Origin: a virus
Virus record (IMG/VR): IMGVR_UViG_3300025061_000148
Span: 1-37,537 of that record
Direction: 5' to 3' (one strand)
Length of the DNA: 37,537 bases
In this document: piece after piece, positions 1 to 10,105 of the stretch
How positions within the stretch are numbered: position 1 is the stretch's first letter
Layout of the letters: the number at the start of each line of letters is the position of its first letter
Notes under the pieces: generated by a model
What the model was told of the DNA's origin: nothing
The model's database searches: none
Seen by the model: the letters and a program-made list of their open reading frames with translations, nothing else
Program-made: the position numbers and the translations under genes

Positions 1-1122
1 TCAGCCGCTTTCTTTTATACCCTGTGAGAAATCCGGGCTAGGGCTTGCTTCTACATCAAAGAAAATATTTTCAGACGCTCTGAATATTGACGCCGTTGTT
101 GTTGGTATGTAAGGGCTAAAGCATTCGCCAAACTCTACCTGGCTACCTTCTACGTCTATAACATCACCAACTACTAGGTCTGATATAAATGAAACTGATT
201 GCTGTGAGTTTTTAAAGGAATAAACCGCGCGCTGAGTATCCACGTCATAGCTATCAAAAGATATACCTATCCGCTTACCATTCACACATGGATCAACATA
301 AACGATAGGATTTCCAAAACCATTAACACCCGTAATTTCTTCGCTATCAAAGTTTACTGTAGCACGGCTTGAGCCTCCCGCATTATCTGATAGCGCAAAT
401 AGAATGTTACCAGTGGTTGTTGCATTACCAACGAACACGCTTAATGTAACTCGCCCTAATCCGCCTGGAAAATCCTGTGATATTGCGTTTGACTGACCAG
501 CAACAGTTACGGCCATGCGTTGAAAATTGACTGATTTTATCGGTGAAGGGATACCGCTATCAAACCAAAGGGTTCCTCCGATCCAAATCGATTCATTAAA
601 ATCACCGCTATGAAGCACTTCATTTTTACGCGCCTCTCCTACGCTTGCACCCAGCGGCTGCGAGTCAAGCCACCGGCGCGAAATCTCATCAACACCGAAC
701 TCTTCTAACGCTCCGGACGCGCCTTCTTCAAGCTTTAATGTCTCCCGCGTCACCGTACCAACGGCAGAGAAGTCAGTTGTCTGGGTAAGCGATTTACTAT
801 CAGCGTTATAAATTCCCCTACCAAAATCAAAATCAAGCGTTGCCGAGCGCCGAAACTGTTCAAGAATATTAATCTGGTACTGATCCGCCACCGCTTCTAC
901 ATAGCCTTTGGCATCCTCCGCGCGGTCGGCATTCGCTTTAGCGCCGTCGATTGCCTGAGCATACTGGCTGACATAACCCGCTGCGGCGACCATATCGGCT
1001 TGAATCGGAAAGAAGTTTTTCCGGTGTGCGCCGCCGTACATACCTGTTTCTGGGTTGGCGTCGTTAGTGTAGGTATTGCCTGAGCCACCGATTGACGGCG
1101 GGAAAGTGACTTGATCAACCAT
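1..1122 (-). CDS. Distal tail protein with lectin-like C-terminus
   Basis: The last gene of the visible tail module (373 aa). The N-terminal ~95 residues are Ala-rich and probably helical (phage attachment side). The rest is beta-rich and ends in the pattern SPYIPTTTASIFRASENIFF, close to the 'SYIPT...VTRAAD' signature of LamG/concanavalin-like phage tail proteins that bind surface sugars. An ATG start at 1122 is preferred over the upstream TTG: AGGAG lies 8 nt before it and it overlaps the previous stop as ATGA. A role in host recognition is inferred. The coding DNA is visibly more AT-rich in its distal half than its neighbours, consistent with exchange of a receptor-binding module. Confidence 0.72.
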   Translation of the reverse strand: MVDQVTFPPSIGGSGNTYTNDANPETGMYGGAHRKNFFPIQADMVAAAGYVSQYAQAIDGAKANADRAEDAKGYVEAVADQYQINILEQFRRSATLDFDFGRGIYNADSKSLTQTTDFSAVGTVTRETLKLEEGASGALEEFGVDEISRRWLDSQPLGASVGEARKNEVLHSGDFNESIWIGGTLWFDSGIPSPIKSVNFQRMAVTVAGQSNAISQDFPGGLGRVTLSVFVGNATTTGNILFALSDNAGGSSRATVNFDSEEITGVNGFGNPIVYVDPCVNGKRIGISFDSYDVDTQRAVYSFKNSQQSVSFISDLVVGDVIDVEGSQVEFGECFSPYIPTTTASIFRASENIFFDVEASPSPDFSQGIKESG

Positions 1123-1994
1123 CAAAGTATCTCCTTTAACGCTACCGCCTTTTTATAGTTGCGGGCGTAGGGGTGTGTTAGCGGGTTAAGTGCGGTTTGT
1201 CGGGCGATAAACGTTGTCGCAAAATTCATGGGCGATTGCCCGGCGTCCTGGGCGTAGAGAATTTCGCCGTGCAACCCTAGCTCGCGATCAAGAGCGAGGC
1301 CGCGCCGGAAACCTTCTTCTTGATCCAGGTGGCCAAGCTCAAACGCGACCGTTCGTTTTCCCATTGCCGGGTCGGCGTATTCGGTGCGCTTCGGGTCTTT
1401 TGCGGTTTCGAACTGAGTATCGTCTTCGTGCCCCCACTGGGGGCCAAAATTCATGTTGTAGCGGGGCTGCCACACGCGGGATATAAACACCCGCCCAAGA
1501 CTCACATAGCCCGCCGTGTTGCTGGTGTCGTCTATCTCGATGCGGATCGCTTGCCCGATTTGCGTGCTGGGCAAAAACAGCCAGGCTAACGGGGTAAACG
1601 ACTCGCGGTCAGCATCGTCAAATTCGCCGCCCCAGTAGTTGTCATACTCCCATTCCAATTCACTTGTGGCGTATACCGCTGGCCACACGCGCTCCCAGTC
1701 GCTTTGCCAGAGCTGTTGCGTTGCGGCGGCATCGAAATACACCGTGATACGCCATTTCGCGACCGCTGTTAGATTGTGCGCAGCCATGGCCACGACGCCC
1801 ACCGGGCGAAAGCGGGGCAGCGTAAACAGCATTTGTGTGCTGCTCAGGTTTAGATCCGTGGTGCGCGCCAGCTCTGAAAACGTCGGGTCCAGCAGCTGAG
1901 CGGCGGGCAATTCTGGCTCCCAACTGCCGCCGCTAACCGACGCTTTGTTAACGTGGTTGGGCCAACACAGGATTACTTTTCCCTCTTCAAGCAT
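1122..1994 (-). CDS. Distal tail/baseplate protein, unnamed family
   Basis: A 290-aa protein with no motif I can name. It is rich in Trp, Tyr and beta-prone stretches, begins MLEEGKVILCWPNHVNKA, and has the texture of a jelly-roll-type phage structural protein. It starts 3 nt after the stop of the preceding 490-aa gene and its stop overlaps the next start (ATGA), so the three genes downstream of the tape measure are translated as one block. By position it belongs to the tail tip, where lambda carries M, L, K, I and J. No function beyond 'tail tip component' is supported by the sequence. Confidence 0.68.
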   Translation of the reverse strand: MLEEGKVILCWPNHVNKASVSGGSWEPELPAAQLLDPTFSELARTTDLNLSSTQMLFTLPRFRPVGVVAMAAHNLTAVAKWRITVYFDAAATQQLWQSDWERVWPAVYATSELEWEYDNYWGGEFDDADRESFTPLAWLFLPSTQIGQAIRIEIDDTSNTAGYVSLGRVFISRVWQPRYNMNFGPQWGHEDDTQFETAKDPKRTEYADPAMGKRTVAFELGHLDQEEGFRRGLALDRELGLHGEILYAQDAGQSPMNFATTFIARQTALNPLTHPYARNYKKAVALKEIL

Positions 1995-1997
1995 GCG

Positions 1998-3470
1998 TTA
2001 ACCCCATAGAGTGAGTGATATACGGTTTTTTGAGGCATCCACTAACCGCCATACAATCAGCACGTTACGGCCAGCGCTGTAGCCAAGCCGGGGCGTGACG
2101 ATGCGGATGGTTTGATTAACGTCCAGCGCGCCCGCGTCTTTAACGCGGGCGACGACGGTTAGCCGATCACGCCGGGGCGATAGCAGCGCCAGCACGTCGT
2201 TAGCGGTGGTTTGCGCTTTACTGCGGCTAGCGAGGTCGCTAGCCAGGGTGATAGCGTCCGCTAGGGGATGGCGCGCCAGCGTGGCGTTTGATACCGCGAC
2301 TGCGTCACGGTATTGACTCGCTAGCCGCGCGCGGCGGCTTTCCCCGACGCCGCCCGCAAGGTTTTCTTGCACCGTCTCGATGCGGTCGGCCTGCCACGTC
2401 ACGCGACCAATGGGCAGGCCGTTACTGCCCGCGCCTGCGGAATCGCGGTCAATCGTGATGATTTGATGGTCGTTAAGCGTTAGTACTGGCACGCCGGGCG
2501 GGGCGAGCAAATCGGCGTCTATCGTCTGCGTGCCGGTCAGTCGGTAATAGCCCGCGCATGATGCTACTAGCCGATCAAGCAGCGCGGCGGTGGTGGTTTC
2601 AGACGTGACCCACAACCGCACCCCGCCCCGGTTATTCAGCGCGCCCACGCTAGCAACGCTAACGCCCGCCTCGCCTGCTATCTGCTCGATCACGTCACCG
2701 GCATTAACAAGCGGTGCGTTAGCGTCGCAGGTAAGCTGCCCAGCCGGTGCTTGCCCGATGCGGATATACCCCTGGTAGCGCCGCCATTTGCCGCGCGGCG
2801 GCTCCCACTCGCTCCACTCCCCCGACGTGGGCGGCGTTCCCTCAAGCTCAGCGAGTGACGAATAATCGCCGTCGAATTCCAGCGCTACACCGCTGTCGTA
2901 AACCGCCGTCACGGTGCAATCCAAATCACTGATTTGATAGATCAGCTTTGAGCCGTTGACTAACACCGGCTGTGCGTTGCGCACCTGCCCGTATAGCCGG
3001 GGTTTTACGTTGCCGCCTATATCGTCGTCGGTGCCTTCCAGCCCATCGGGCGCAACGTTGGTGCCTGCAAACCGCGTTAGCGGGTGGGGTTGCTGCAGGA
3101 TCTCCACCGGGTCACGCAATTTGATAGACACAAGGCTGCTACCAAACGACACACGGGCAACGGTGCCTTCCAGCACCGTCGTTAAGACGCCCTCGTTTTC
3201 ATACTCAAGCACCGCGCGGCGGCCGTCCGTGGCGTAATCCACCAGCCAATCAAGCTTTCTATCGTTGTTGATTAGCGTGGTTTCGCCGTAGCCGCTGCGG
3301 TCTACCCGCAATAGCTCCCCCGCAAACAAACCAGCCCGGTATAGACCGGGCTGTTGGATGCGTTGCCACCATCGAATGGGTGCCGGGTCTACATACCCCG
3401 GCATGGCAAAGCGTAACGTTTTGGGGTTGCCTTGCGGGTCAAGGGCATCTATTGCTAATCGCCAGCTCAT
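1998..3470 (-). CDS. Distal tail/baseplate protein, 490 aa
   Basis: The first gene after the tape measure, overlapping its stop by 4 nt (ATGA). The N-terminus (MSWRLAIDALDPQGNPKTLR) and a GLYRAGLFAGELLRV segment are of a kind I associate with siphophage tail-tip proteins that follow the tape measure in Proteobacterial prophages. The C-terminal part (DVNQTIRIVTPRLGYSAGRNVLIVWRLVDASKNRISLTLWG) looks like the beta-rich end of a baseplate hub. A distal-tail or hub role is inferred from position and length. No enzymatic motif is visible, and the downstream tail-tip genes are not recognisable homologues of lambda J. Confidence 0.7.
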   Translation of the reverse strand: MSWRLAIDALDPQGNPKTLRFAMPGYVDPAPIRWWQRIQQPGLYRAGLFAGELLRVDRSGYGETTLINNDRKLDWLVDYATDGRRAVLEYENEGVLTTVLEGTVARVSFGSSLVSIKLRDPVEILQQPHPLTRFAGTNVAPDGLEGTDDDIGGNVKPRLYGQVRNAQPVLVNGSKLIYQISDLDCTVTAVYDSGVALEFDGDYSSLAELEGTPPTSGEWSEWEPPRGKWRRYQGYIRIGQAPAGQLTCDANAPLVNAGDVIEQIAGEAGVSVASVGALNNRGGVRLWVTSETTTAALLDRLVASCAGYYRLTGTQTIDADLLAPPGVPVLTLNDHQIITIDRDSAGAGSNGLPIGRVTWQADRIETVQENLAGGVGESRRARLASQYRDAVAVSNATLARHPLADAITLASDLASRSKAQTTANDVLALLSPRRDRLTVVARVKDAGALDVNQTIRIVTPRLGYSAGRNVLIVWRLVDASKNRISLTLWG

Positions 3471-6400
3471 CGCGCCCCCTGCAATCGTGCCGCCGTACCC
3501 ATTTCATCTAGCGCTGCATTGGCTTTCTGCAGCTCGCTAATTTGCTGTTTCGCGCCTTCTGCCTGCACATCGACGGATGCGCCGGTGTGCTGCTCGATGG
3601 CTTTAAGCAAGCGGGTAATCTCTTTGTTTTGCAGCGCAATTTGCCGCTGCATATCGCGTACAACGTCGTTTTGATCATTGCGATTTAGCAGCGGGAACGC
3701 GGCAATGTCAGGCATGGGGAGGTCGCGCGGGGCGGGCATTGACAGCCTGGGCGCTGACGCACCGCTGGTGGCTAGCGCGCGCAGAGCGTTAGCAGGGCCT
3801 GCAGGCACAACCATCTCGCCCTTGTGCAGCTCAGCCAAATAGCCATCAAAACCGATATTCCACGCGCCGCTTGCATGACTACCGTTAACGCCACCGACGC
3901 CCGCCGCTGCGTAGCGCGCGCCGATGCGCTCAGCCCACTTGTAGTGCTGCTCAGCGTATTTATGGCCGATACCGCTAGCAGACTCTTTGTGCTTGTACGT
4001 GAGCCAATGGCCAATCCCCTTTAATGCCGTGGGTGATTGATGATCAGCAAACGTAACGCGCATACCCTGTGAAGAGTTTTTAGCTGCATCCGTGTTGGCT
4101 TTTGTTCCTGCAGCCCCTGCCTTGATGGCCTCCAAGCGGCTAATCTGCCCATCGCCGTCGGTGTCTAGCTTTTGATAGATTTTGCGCAGCTCGGAATCTG
4201 ACGCCATGCCTCTAAATTGCTTGCCAAATTCGTCGTAATCAATCAGTCCGCTAGCGTCAAAATCAATGCTGTTAAACATCGGTCCTAACGACCCGGCGAT
4301 GCCATCCGCTAGCCCAGCCACGCGGGCGGCGGTGTTTTCCTCAGCGCTGATAACGCCGTCGCCGTTGATGTCTACCCGCTTGATTAGCCTGTCAATTTCG
4401 GAATCTGTCGCGATGGGTGACAGCGCGGCGCGCACTTGCTGGGCGGTTAGCGTCTTGGTGCGCAAATCCTGCATCTGATTACGCAGCACGTTTGTTAGCC
4501 GCGTGTCGCCGGGCATGGATTCGATAACAACGCTTTCGAGCTTATTAATCACGTCGTCGTTGTTTAGATCCATGCTGTTCATCATCGCGCGGATCTGGGC
4601 ATTAGTGGCCATGCCCTTTAGCCCAGACTGCAGCTCGCCAAACGTCAGGTTGTCGTCCAAGTTTTTATCGAGCATCGCGAACGATGATGACAGCGACGCA
4701 GCAACGCCCCCGGCAATGCCAGACACTCGTTTAGCTGTTAGCTCTTCGGCGGTGATAATGCCGTCGCCGTTAGCGTCTACCTCTTTGATTAACCTGTTAA
4801 TTTCGGCATCGGTGGCAATCGGGGAAAGCGCCTGTTTCACCTGAGCGCTTGTCAGCGTCTTGCTACCCAGCGCCTGCATTTGATTGCGCAGCACGTTGGT
4901 TAAGCGGGCATCGTTCGGCATGGATTCGATAACGACGCTTTCTAACTTATTGATAACGCCGTCGTTATTTAAATCCATGCTGTTCATCATGGCACGGATT
5001 TGGGCGTCTGTTGCCAGCCCGCCCAGCCCTTGCTTTAGCTCGCCAAACGTCAACAAGCCATCAACATTGGCATCTAGCGAATCAAACGACCCGGCGAGCG
5101 ACTGAGCCACGCCCGACGCCAGCCCGCCCAGCTTGGCGTTGGCCAACTCCTGTTGACTGATCATCCCGTCGCCGTTGGTATCAACAGCCGCGATCAGCGC
5201 GCTAATCTGCGCATCTGTGGCTTTATCACCCAACGCCCGTTTGATCTCGCTGAACGTCAACAGGCCGTCTAGGTTGCCGTCGATCTGATCAAAATTGCGC
5301 GATAGTGAATCAACCGCATTCCCAAAGCCGGTATCAAACGCGCCCGCCAACGTGACGGTCTGATCGCCAATAATCCCTTTAAATTCATCGGCAAGGAATT
5401 GCTCAGGGCTGAGCATTTCCGGCAGCTTTTCCAGCATGCCAGTTACGCGGTCAATCGTGCCGACGGTTTGCGCACCGCTGGCACTCCACCCTTTTTGAGC
5501 CTCGATAAAGCGGTCAGCGTACTGGGTAATGCTGCTCATTGCCGCGCGGTCGCCACTTGCCGCTTTGGCGTACTGCTCATCAAACGCGGCAGACGCGGCG
5601 GCGAGCTGATCACCCGGCGACGCTAGCCCCTTATCGGTGCTTTGCAGGCCGTCGATGTAGCTAGCAATGCCGGTGCCAAACGATGCGAGCTGTTCGCGCG
5701 CGCGCTGCCATGCGTTCGCCTCTTGCTCAATGGCTCGAATGCGCTCCTGCTGGGCACGCTCTGCCTCCCGTTGAGCCTCTTGCTCATCTTCAAGTGCCCA
5801 AATGCGTTGCTGTAGACCGCGATTGCTTGAGTCGAGCGCATCCAGGTCACGGCGACGTAGCTCGGCAGTATTCCCTTGTAGTGTCAGCAGTTGACGCTCT
5901 AGCTGCTCACGTTCGCGCAATGCGTCGGCTGTGCCACTAGCAGCATCGCCAGCTGCTTCGACAGCAGGCGTTAGCTCAGAGAACGAAGCGCTAAGTTGCA
6001 GTAGTTGAGCGTATGCCTGGCGTCCTGATTCGGTGCTCAGGTCCTGAGCCTCGACAAGAGCGCGGAAGCCTTCGCGAGTTTCGGGCAGTTGCAGCCCCAT
6101 ACCGCTCAGCGCGCCCGTTAGATCTTCCGTGAGATGCGCCGCACGCTCTGCTTCACTAAAGAAGTTTTGATAGTACGACTGCTGCAGTGCCGCCAGATTT
6201 TCAACGCCGCCAGCGAGTTGGGCAACGTCTTGAGCCGCTTCGTAGGCATAGCCGCCCGCGATATTGAACTGCAGCCCCAGCCGCTCCGAAGCACTGGTGA
6301 GAAGCGCATGCGCCTGCTGCGTGGTCTGCGCCTGAGCAATAATCTCCTCTGTGCTGCCGCTCAAGGTGCGAGCGAATGCGCCGAAGTCACCCGACATCGC

Positions 6401-9400
6401 GCCGAATGCGGCTTTTGTGCGATCTCCAAGTTGGTCAGCAATGCCCGCAGCATCCGACGATTTGAGCCGCATCTGCTGAATCGCGTGCGTCATCGCCTCA
6501 ACGTCGCCGGGAGCCAAAGCAGCGATCATGTCATCCGTGGCGGCGATGGTTTCTAAAAACTGGCGGGCGTTGTCGAACGAGCCGAAAGTTTCTTCTAAGC
6601 GGTTGGTGTTGCCACCGTTGAAGCCCACATTTCCAAACGCCCCGGTAGCCGTGACGCCGTGCTGAACGTCTTCAAAAATCGTGCTGGGGTCTTGGTAGGT
6701 CGTCATCAAATCAAACGACGGCCCACGCGATTTGCTGCCAAACAAGCCGCCGATGGCTTTAGTGATGCCGCCGCCCAACAGCGAATCGATAGCGAGGCCG
6801 CCCGCGATCCAGGGCATCGCGGTGCTAATACCGGATGCGATACTGCTAGCGAGGCCAGCAGAATTACCCAGCGCAGCGCCAGACGCCGCACTGCCCGCCC
6901 AGCCGCCGTAAGTAGCGCCACCGGCGACTTGGCCAGCGCTTGCTAATGCGGCAGACGATAGCCCGCCCTGCATCGCTAGCGAGGGGGCGGCGGTAGAGCC
7001 ACCAAAGCCCAACGCGCTACCAATGCCGCTTATGGCATCGCCCACGTAGGGCAGCTTTTTAGCGCCGCTGTATAGCGAGCTAATACCATTAAGATTGTAG
7101 CCTCCACCGCCACCACCAGCACCACCCGCGCCAGGTATTCCCAGCGCACCCCCCATCTGCTGCGTAAATTCCACAACGATAGGTTTCAGTGTGGCTTGAT
7201 ATGCAAGCTCGGCTAGTAAGCGCTTAAAGCCGTCTAGCAGTTGATCAGTAAAATCATCGAAGGAATCAAACGCGCCGGTAAAGGCATCCGCAAACGTTTC
7301 ATCTATGCGGTTGCTAGCCTCCTCCCACGCACGCGCCATTTCCTGGGCGGCGGGATCAGCATCTAGTGCCAGTTGCTGCATTTCATCGCGAATGGCGGCA
7401 ATCATGCGCGCATACTGAGCAGCATTCGCCGGGTCGTTGCGCCAGCGCTGGTTAACCTGCTCTAACGCTTCTTGCAGCTGCTGGGCTTTCTGATAGTGGC
7501 GGTCGTAAGTGCTTACCAGCGACTGCGTTTGCTTTTCGTACTCTTCGGCACCGGTGGCCGCGCGGCGGTACTGCTCAGCGTTCCAGCGCACCGCTTTGCC
7601 GTAGGCTTCTTCGCTGATAGTGCCGTCTGCCAGGGCTTTATCCAGCACGCCCAAACGTTCTATATAGTCGGCGTGGTCTTTCAGCAGCGGGTCCATCTCC
7701 TGCTGAATGCCGACCAGGGCTTTTGCTTGAGCCTCGGCTGACTGCTGGGCGGCTTGGGCTTGGCGTTGCGCGTTGCGCTCGGCTTCCTCGGCAGCGCGGC
7801 GCGCTTCGGCGGCGGCTTCCTGCTGGGCTTTGCGCTGGTCTTTCAGCGCTTCGTCTTGCACCGTCAGGAAAATGCTATAGCCGCGCATGATGTTGGTCAC
7901 ATCATCGCCCATGCCATCTAGGGCACGGTTAGCCGCGCCCATGGCTGAGCCACCGTCTCGGGTGGCGGCGATGCTTTCGCGTAGGCGGTCGTTGTACTTA
8001 GCCCACGCGTCTAGGGTGGTGGCTGAGGGTGCGCCGTTGTTGACGGCTTGGCCGGTGTTTTCGGCAGCGTCTGCCGTGGCGTTCATATCCGCTGTTAGCA
8101 CACGGATTCTGTCGTCCAGCTCGTCCGCGTTCACGGTGCCGTTGGAGAAGTCCCGCGCCAGCAGCTTGAGCTTGTCCAGCATGTCGGGGGGTATGTCCAT
8201 ATACCCTTGGGCCTCTTCCAGCACGTCGGCTAGGCGGCGGCCTCCCTCTTCCACCTTGTTGATTTCGCCCAACAGGCGGCGGTAATTCTCATATTGGGTT
8301 TCATCGCGCCCGCCAAAAATAGACGCCCCGCCCAACTTAGCGATCTCTTGGCGAATATCGCCCAGCGCGGCGCGGGCTTTCTCGGCCTCTTCCTCTTGCT
8401 GCCGCCCCCACTCGACCAACGCGGCCTGCTGCGCTTCCCGCGTCATTTCGCGGAAGCTCTCGATGGTTTGCTCTAACGGCTGGTCAAGATCCATAAGCGA
8501 CGCGCTTACTTCATCGGAGCTGTCGCGGAACAGGAAAAACGCGCTAGCCGCGAGTGTGGCCACGCCCAACGGGCCACCCAACGGGGCCATGGCCGCACGA
8601 CCTATACGCATTGCGCCCGCCAACGCTGTATGCGCGGTGGCGGCGGTATTGGCGGCAGCGGTTGACGCCGCATAAGCGGCGTTCGTGGCGGTAGCCGCAC
8701 GCCCGGCGCGCTCTTGGGCGGTGGCCAGCGCCTGCGCTGAAATAAGTGTTTGCTGTTGGGCAGCGTGCAACGCTTGCTGCTGGGCAGTGGCCTGGGCCAT
8801 TAGCCCCTGTTCGGTGCGGCGGATCTCTGCCAAACGGGTAAGCGACTGCTGCCGACCGGTGGCGGTAATTTGCGCCTGTAGGCGTTGGACTTCTAACGCC
8901 CGCTCAGCGGCCATGAGCTGTTGAGTGGTTTGGATCTCCCGCAACTTGCTAGCGGCTTCCACCTCGGCAGCCTGGGCGCGCTGGGCAGCAACGCGGGCGC
9001 TGTTCTGCGCGGCCACCTGCTCAGCTTCTGCCCGGCGGGCAGTCTCTAACGCTACCTGCCGCTCACGCTGAGCCACTACCGCCGCTTGGGCAGCGGCGGC
9101 GCGGTCGGCGCTGATCTTTTTCACCGCGGCGGCACCGCTGGCCGCCAGCGCGCCCACCAACCGGCCCGCCAGTACGCCGCTTAACAGCCCGGCCCCATCG
9201 GTGACTAACTCAACCACCTCGCCCATACCGCCCAGCCACTGGATCAGCTCTTGCGCGCCGTCAGATACAGCGATGAAGCTAGGTGCCCACTCAGCCGCTA
9301 CCGAGTTTGCAAAGGCGGTGCCGAGCGCGGTTAGCTCGTTGAGCTTTTGCGCCGCCTGCTCGATGCTGTCGATGTCGCTTTGAGGCAGGGCCACGCCGAG

Positions 9401-10036
9401 CTGATCGGCTAGGGAAATTTGATCCCGTAGCGCGGCGGCGTTGTTTTCCAGCAGCGGCAGCAGGCGGCTAGCGTCGTTAGCCAACGACTCCATGAAAAAG
9501 ATTTTTTCGCCCTGGGTGGCCACCCCATCGAGCGCTTCGCCAATAGCCAAGAGCTGCTGATCGGGCCGCATGCCCATGAGCGTATCGATATCGAGGTTCA
9601 GGCGCTCGAACAGGTCGGCAGCTTCGCCGCCGCCGGTAGCCACAAAATCACCAATCTTCTCGCTGGTGTCTTTGAAAATATCGCCCATCTTGCCCGCGCC
9701 AAGGTTGACGCTTTGGGCGGCAAACTCCCATTGCTGCAGGGTTTGCACAGTCACACCCACGGAACGGGCCAACGCGGCCTGCTCGGCCACGTTATGGGTT
9801 TGGGTCACGGCCATGGCCCCCATGGCGGCGGTGGTAGCGGCGCTTACCGTGGCCAGCCGCTGCGCGTGCGCGCTCACGCTCTCAAAGCTGGCCTTCATTT
9901 CTTCGCTTTGCCGCTGGGCGCGCTGCATTTCGCGGGTCATATCCGCGTTGGCTTGCTGCAGCTCACGGGTGGCTTTTACGCCGCTGGTACTGTCGCCTTT
10001 AATGACAAACTCAGTGGTGTATTGCTTTGACGACAT
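3467..10036 (-). CDS. Tail tape measure protein with EF-hand repeats
   Basis: At 2,189 aa this is by far the largest gene and sits just after the G/GT chaperones, the tape-measure position. It sets tail length and may enter the envelope during DNA ejection. Visible order: N-terminal helical region; Ala/Gln-rich coiled coil at about 310-460; hydrophobic Gly/Ala segment near 480-500; second coiled coil around 740-930; Gly-rich stretch near 970 (GAGGAGGGGGG); heptad-rich coils around 1400; then ten EF-hand-type calcium loops between about 1586 and 1969. Next comes the tape-measure C-terminal motif GFDGYLAELHKGEMVVPA near 2080. The EF-hand block is unusual for this family. ATG start on the minus strand; a hairpin terminator precedes the gene. 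Confidence 0.93.
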   Translation of the reverse strand: MSSKQYTTEFVIKGDSTSGVKATRELQQANADMTREMQRAQRQSEEMKASFESVSAHAQRLATVSAATTAAMGAMAVTQTHNVAEQAALARSVGVTVQTLQQWEFAAQSVNLGAGKMGDIFKDTSEKIGDFVATGGGEAADLFERLNLDIDTLMGMRPDQQLLAIGEALDGVATQGEKIFFMESLANDASRLLPLLENNAAALRDQISLADQLGVALPQSDIDSIEQAAQKLNELTALGTAFANSVAAEWAPSFIAVSDGAQELIQWLGGMGEVVELVTDGAGLLSGVLAGRLVGALAASGAAAVKKISADRAAAAQAAVVAQRERQVALETARRAEAEQVAAQNSARVAAQRAQAAEVEAASKLREIQTTQQLMAAERALEVQRLQAQITATGRQQSLTRLAEIRRTEQGLMAQATAQQQALHAAQQQTLISAQALATAQERAGRAATATNAAYAASTAAANTAATAHTALAGAMRIGRAAMAPLGGPLGVATLAASAFFLFRDSSDEVSASLMDLDQPLEQTIESFREMTREAQQAALVEWGRQQEEEAEKARAALGDIRQEIAKLGGASIFGGRDETQYENYRRLLGEINKVEEGGRRLADVLEEAQGYMDIPPDMLDKLKLLARDFSNGTVNADELDDRIRVLTADMNATADAAENTGQAVNNGAPSATTLDAWAKYNDRLRESIAATRDGGSAMGAANRALDGMGDDVTNIMRGYSIFLTVQDEALKDQRKAQQEAAAEARRAAEEAERNAQRQAQAAQQSAEAQAKALVGIQQEMDPLLKDHADYIERLGVLDKALADGTISEEAYGKAVRWNAEQYRRAATGAEEYEKQTQSLVSTYDRHYQKAQQLQEALEQVNQRWRNDPANAAQYARMIAAIRDEMQQLALDADPAAQEMARAWEEASNRIDETFADAFTGAFDSFDDFTDQLLDGFKRLLAELAYQATLKPIVVEFTQQMGGALGIPGAGGAGGGGGGYNLNGISSLYSGAKKLPYVGDAISGIGSALGFGGSTAAPSLAMQGGLSSAALASAGQVAGGATYGGWAGSAASGAALGNSAGLASSIASGISTAMPWIAGGLAIDSLLGGGITKAIGGLFGSKSRGPSFDLMTTYQDPSTIFEDVQHGVTATGAFGNVGFNGGNTNRLEETFGSFDNARQFLETIAATDDMIAALAPGDVEAMTHAIQQMRLKSSDAAGIADQLGDRTKAAFGAMSGDFGAFARTLSGSTEEIIAQAQTTQQAHALLTSASERLGLQFNIAGGYAYEAAQDVAQLAGGVENLAALQQSYYQNFFSEAERAAHLTEDLTGALSGMGLQLPETREGFRALVEAQDLSTESGRQAYAQLLQLSASFSELTPAVEAAGDAASGTADALREREQLERQLLTLQGNTAELRRRDLDALDSSNRGLQQRIWALEDEQEAQREAERAQQERIRAIEQEANAWQRAREQLASFGTGIASYIDGLQSTDKGLASPGDQLAAASAAFDEQYAKAASGDRAAMSSITQYADRFIEAQKGWSASGAQTVGTIDRVTGMLEKLPEMLSPEQFLADEFKGIIGDQTVTLAGAFDTGFGNAVDSLSRNFDQIDGNLDGLLTFSEIKRALGDKATDAQISALIAAVDTNGDGMISQQELANAKLGGLASGVAQSLAGSFDSLDANVDGLLTFGELKQGLGGLATDAQIRAMMNSMDLNNDGVINKLESVVIESMPNDARLTNVLRNQMQALGSKTLTSAQVKQALSPIATDAEINRLIKEVDANGDGIITAEELTAKRVSGIAGGVAASLSSSFAMLDKNLDDNLTFGELQSGLKGMATNAQIRAMMNSMDLNNDDVINKLESVVIESMPGDTRLTNVLRNQMQDLRTKTLTAQQVRAALSPIATDSEIDRLIKRVDINGDGVISAEENTAARVAGLADGIAGSLGPMFNSIDFDASGLIDYDEFGKQFRGMASDSELRKIYQKLDTDGDGQISRLEAIKAGAAGTKANTDAAKNSSQGMRVTFADHQSPTALKGIGHWLTYKHKESASGIGHKYAEQHYKWAERIGARYAAAGVGGVNGSHASGAWNIGFDGYLAELHKGEMVVPAGPANALRALATSGASAPRLSMPAPRDLPMPDIAAFPLLNRNDQNDVVRDMQRQIALQNKEITRLLKAIEQHTGASVDVQAEGAKQQISELQKANAALDEMGTAARLQGAR

Positions 10037-10062
10037 GGGGGCTTACCTCAAATTTCAGGCAT

Positions 10063-10090
10063 AAAAAACCCGCCAAGTGGCGGGCTTTTA
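10063..10090 (-). terminator. Intrinsic terminator after the secreted-protein gene
   Basis: A perfect CCCGCC/GGCGGG stem (10069-10074 with 10079-10084) closes a 4-nt loop. On the minus strand it is followed by a run of six U, the form of a Rho-independent terminator. It lies between the 116-aa secreted protein and the tape measure gene, so late transcripts must read through it (antitermination) to reach the tail genes. The plus-strand side also has a short T-run, so it could be bidirectional. Confidence 0.7.
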
Positions 10091-10105
10091 TGCGTCTCTA
10101 TTGGG

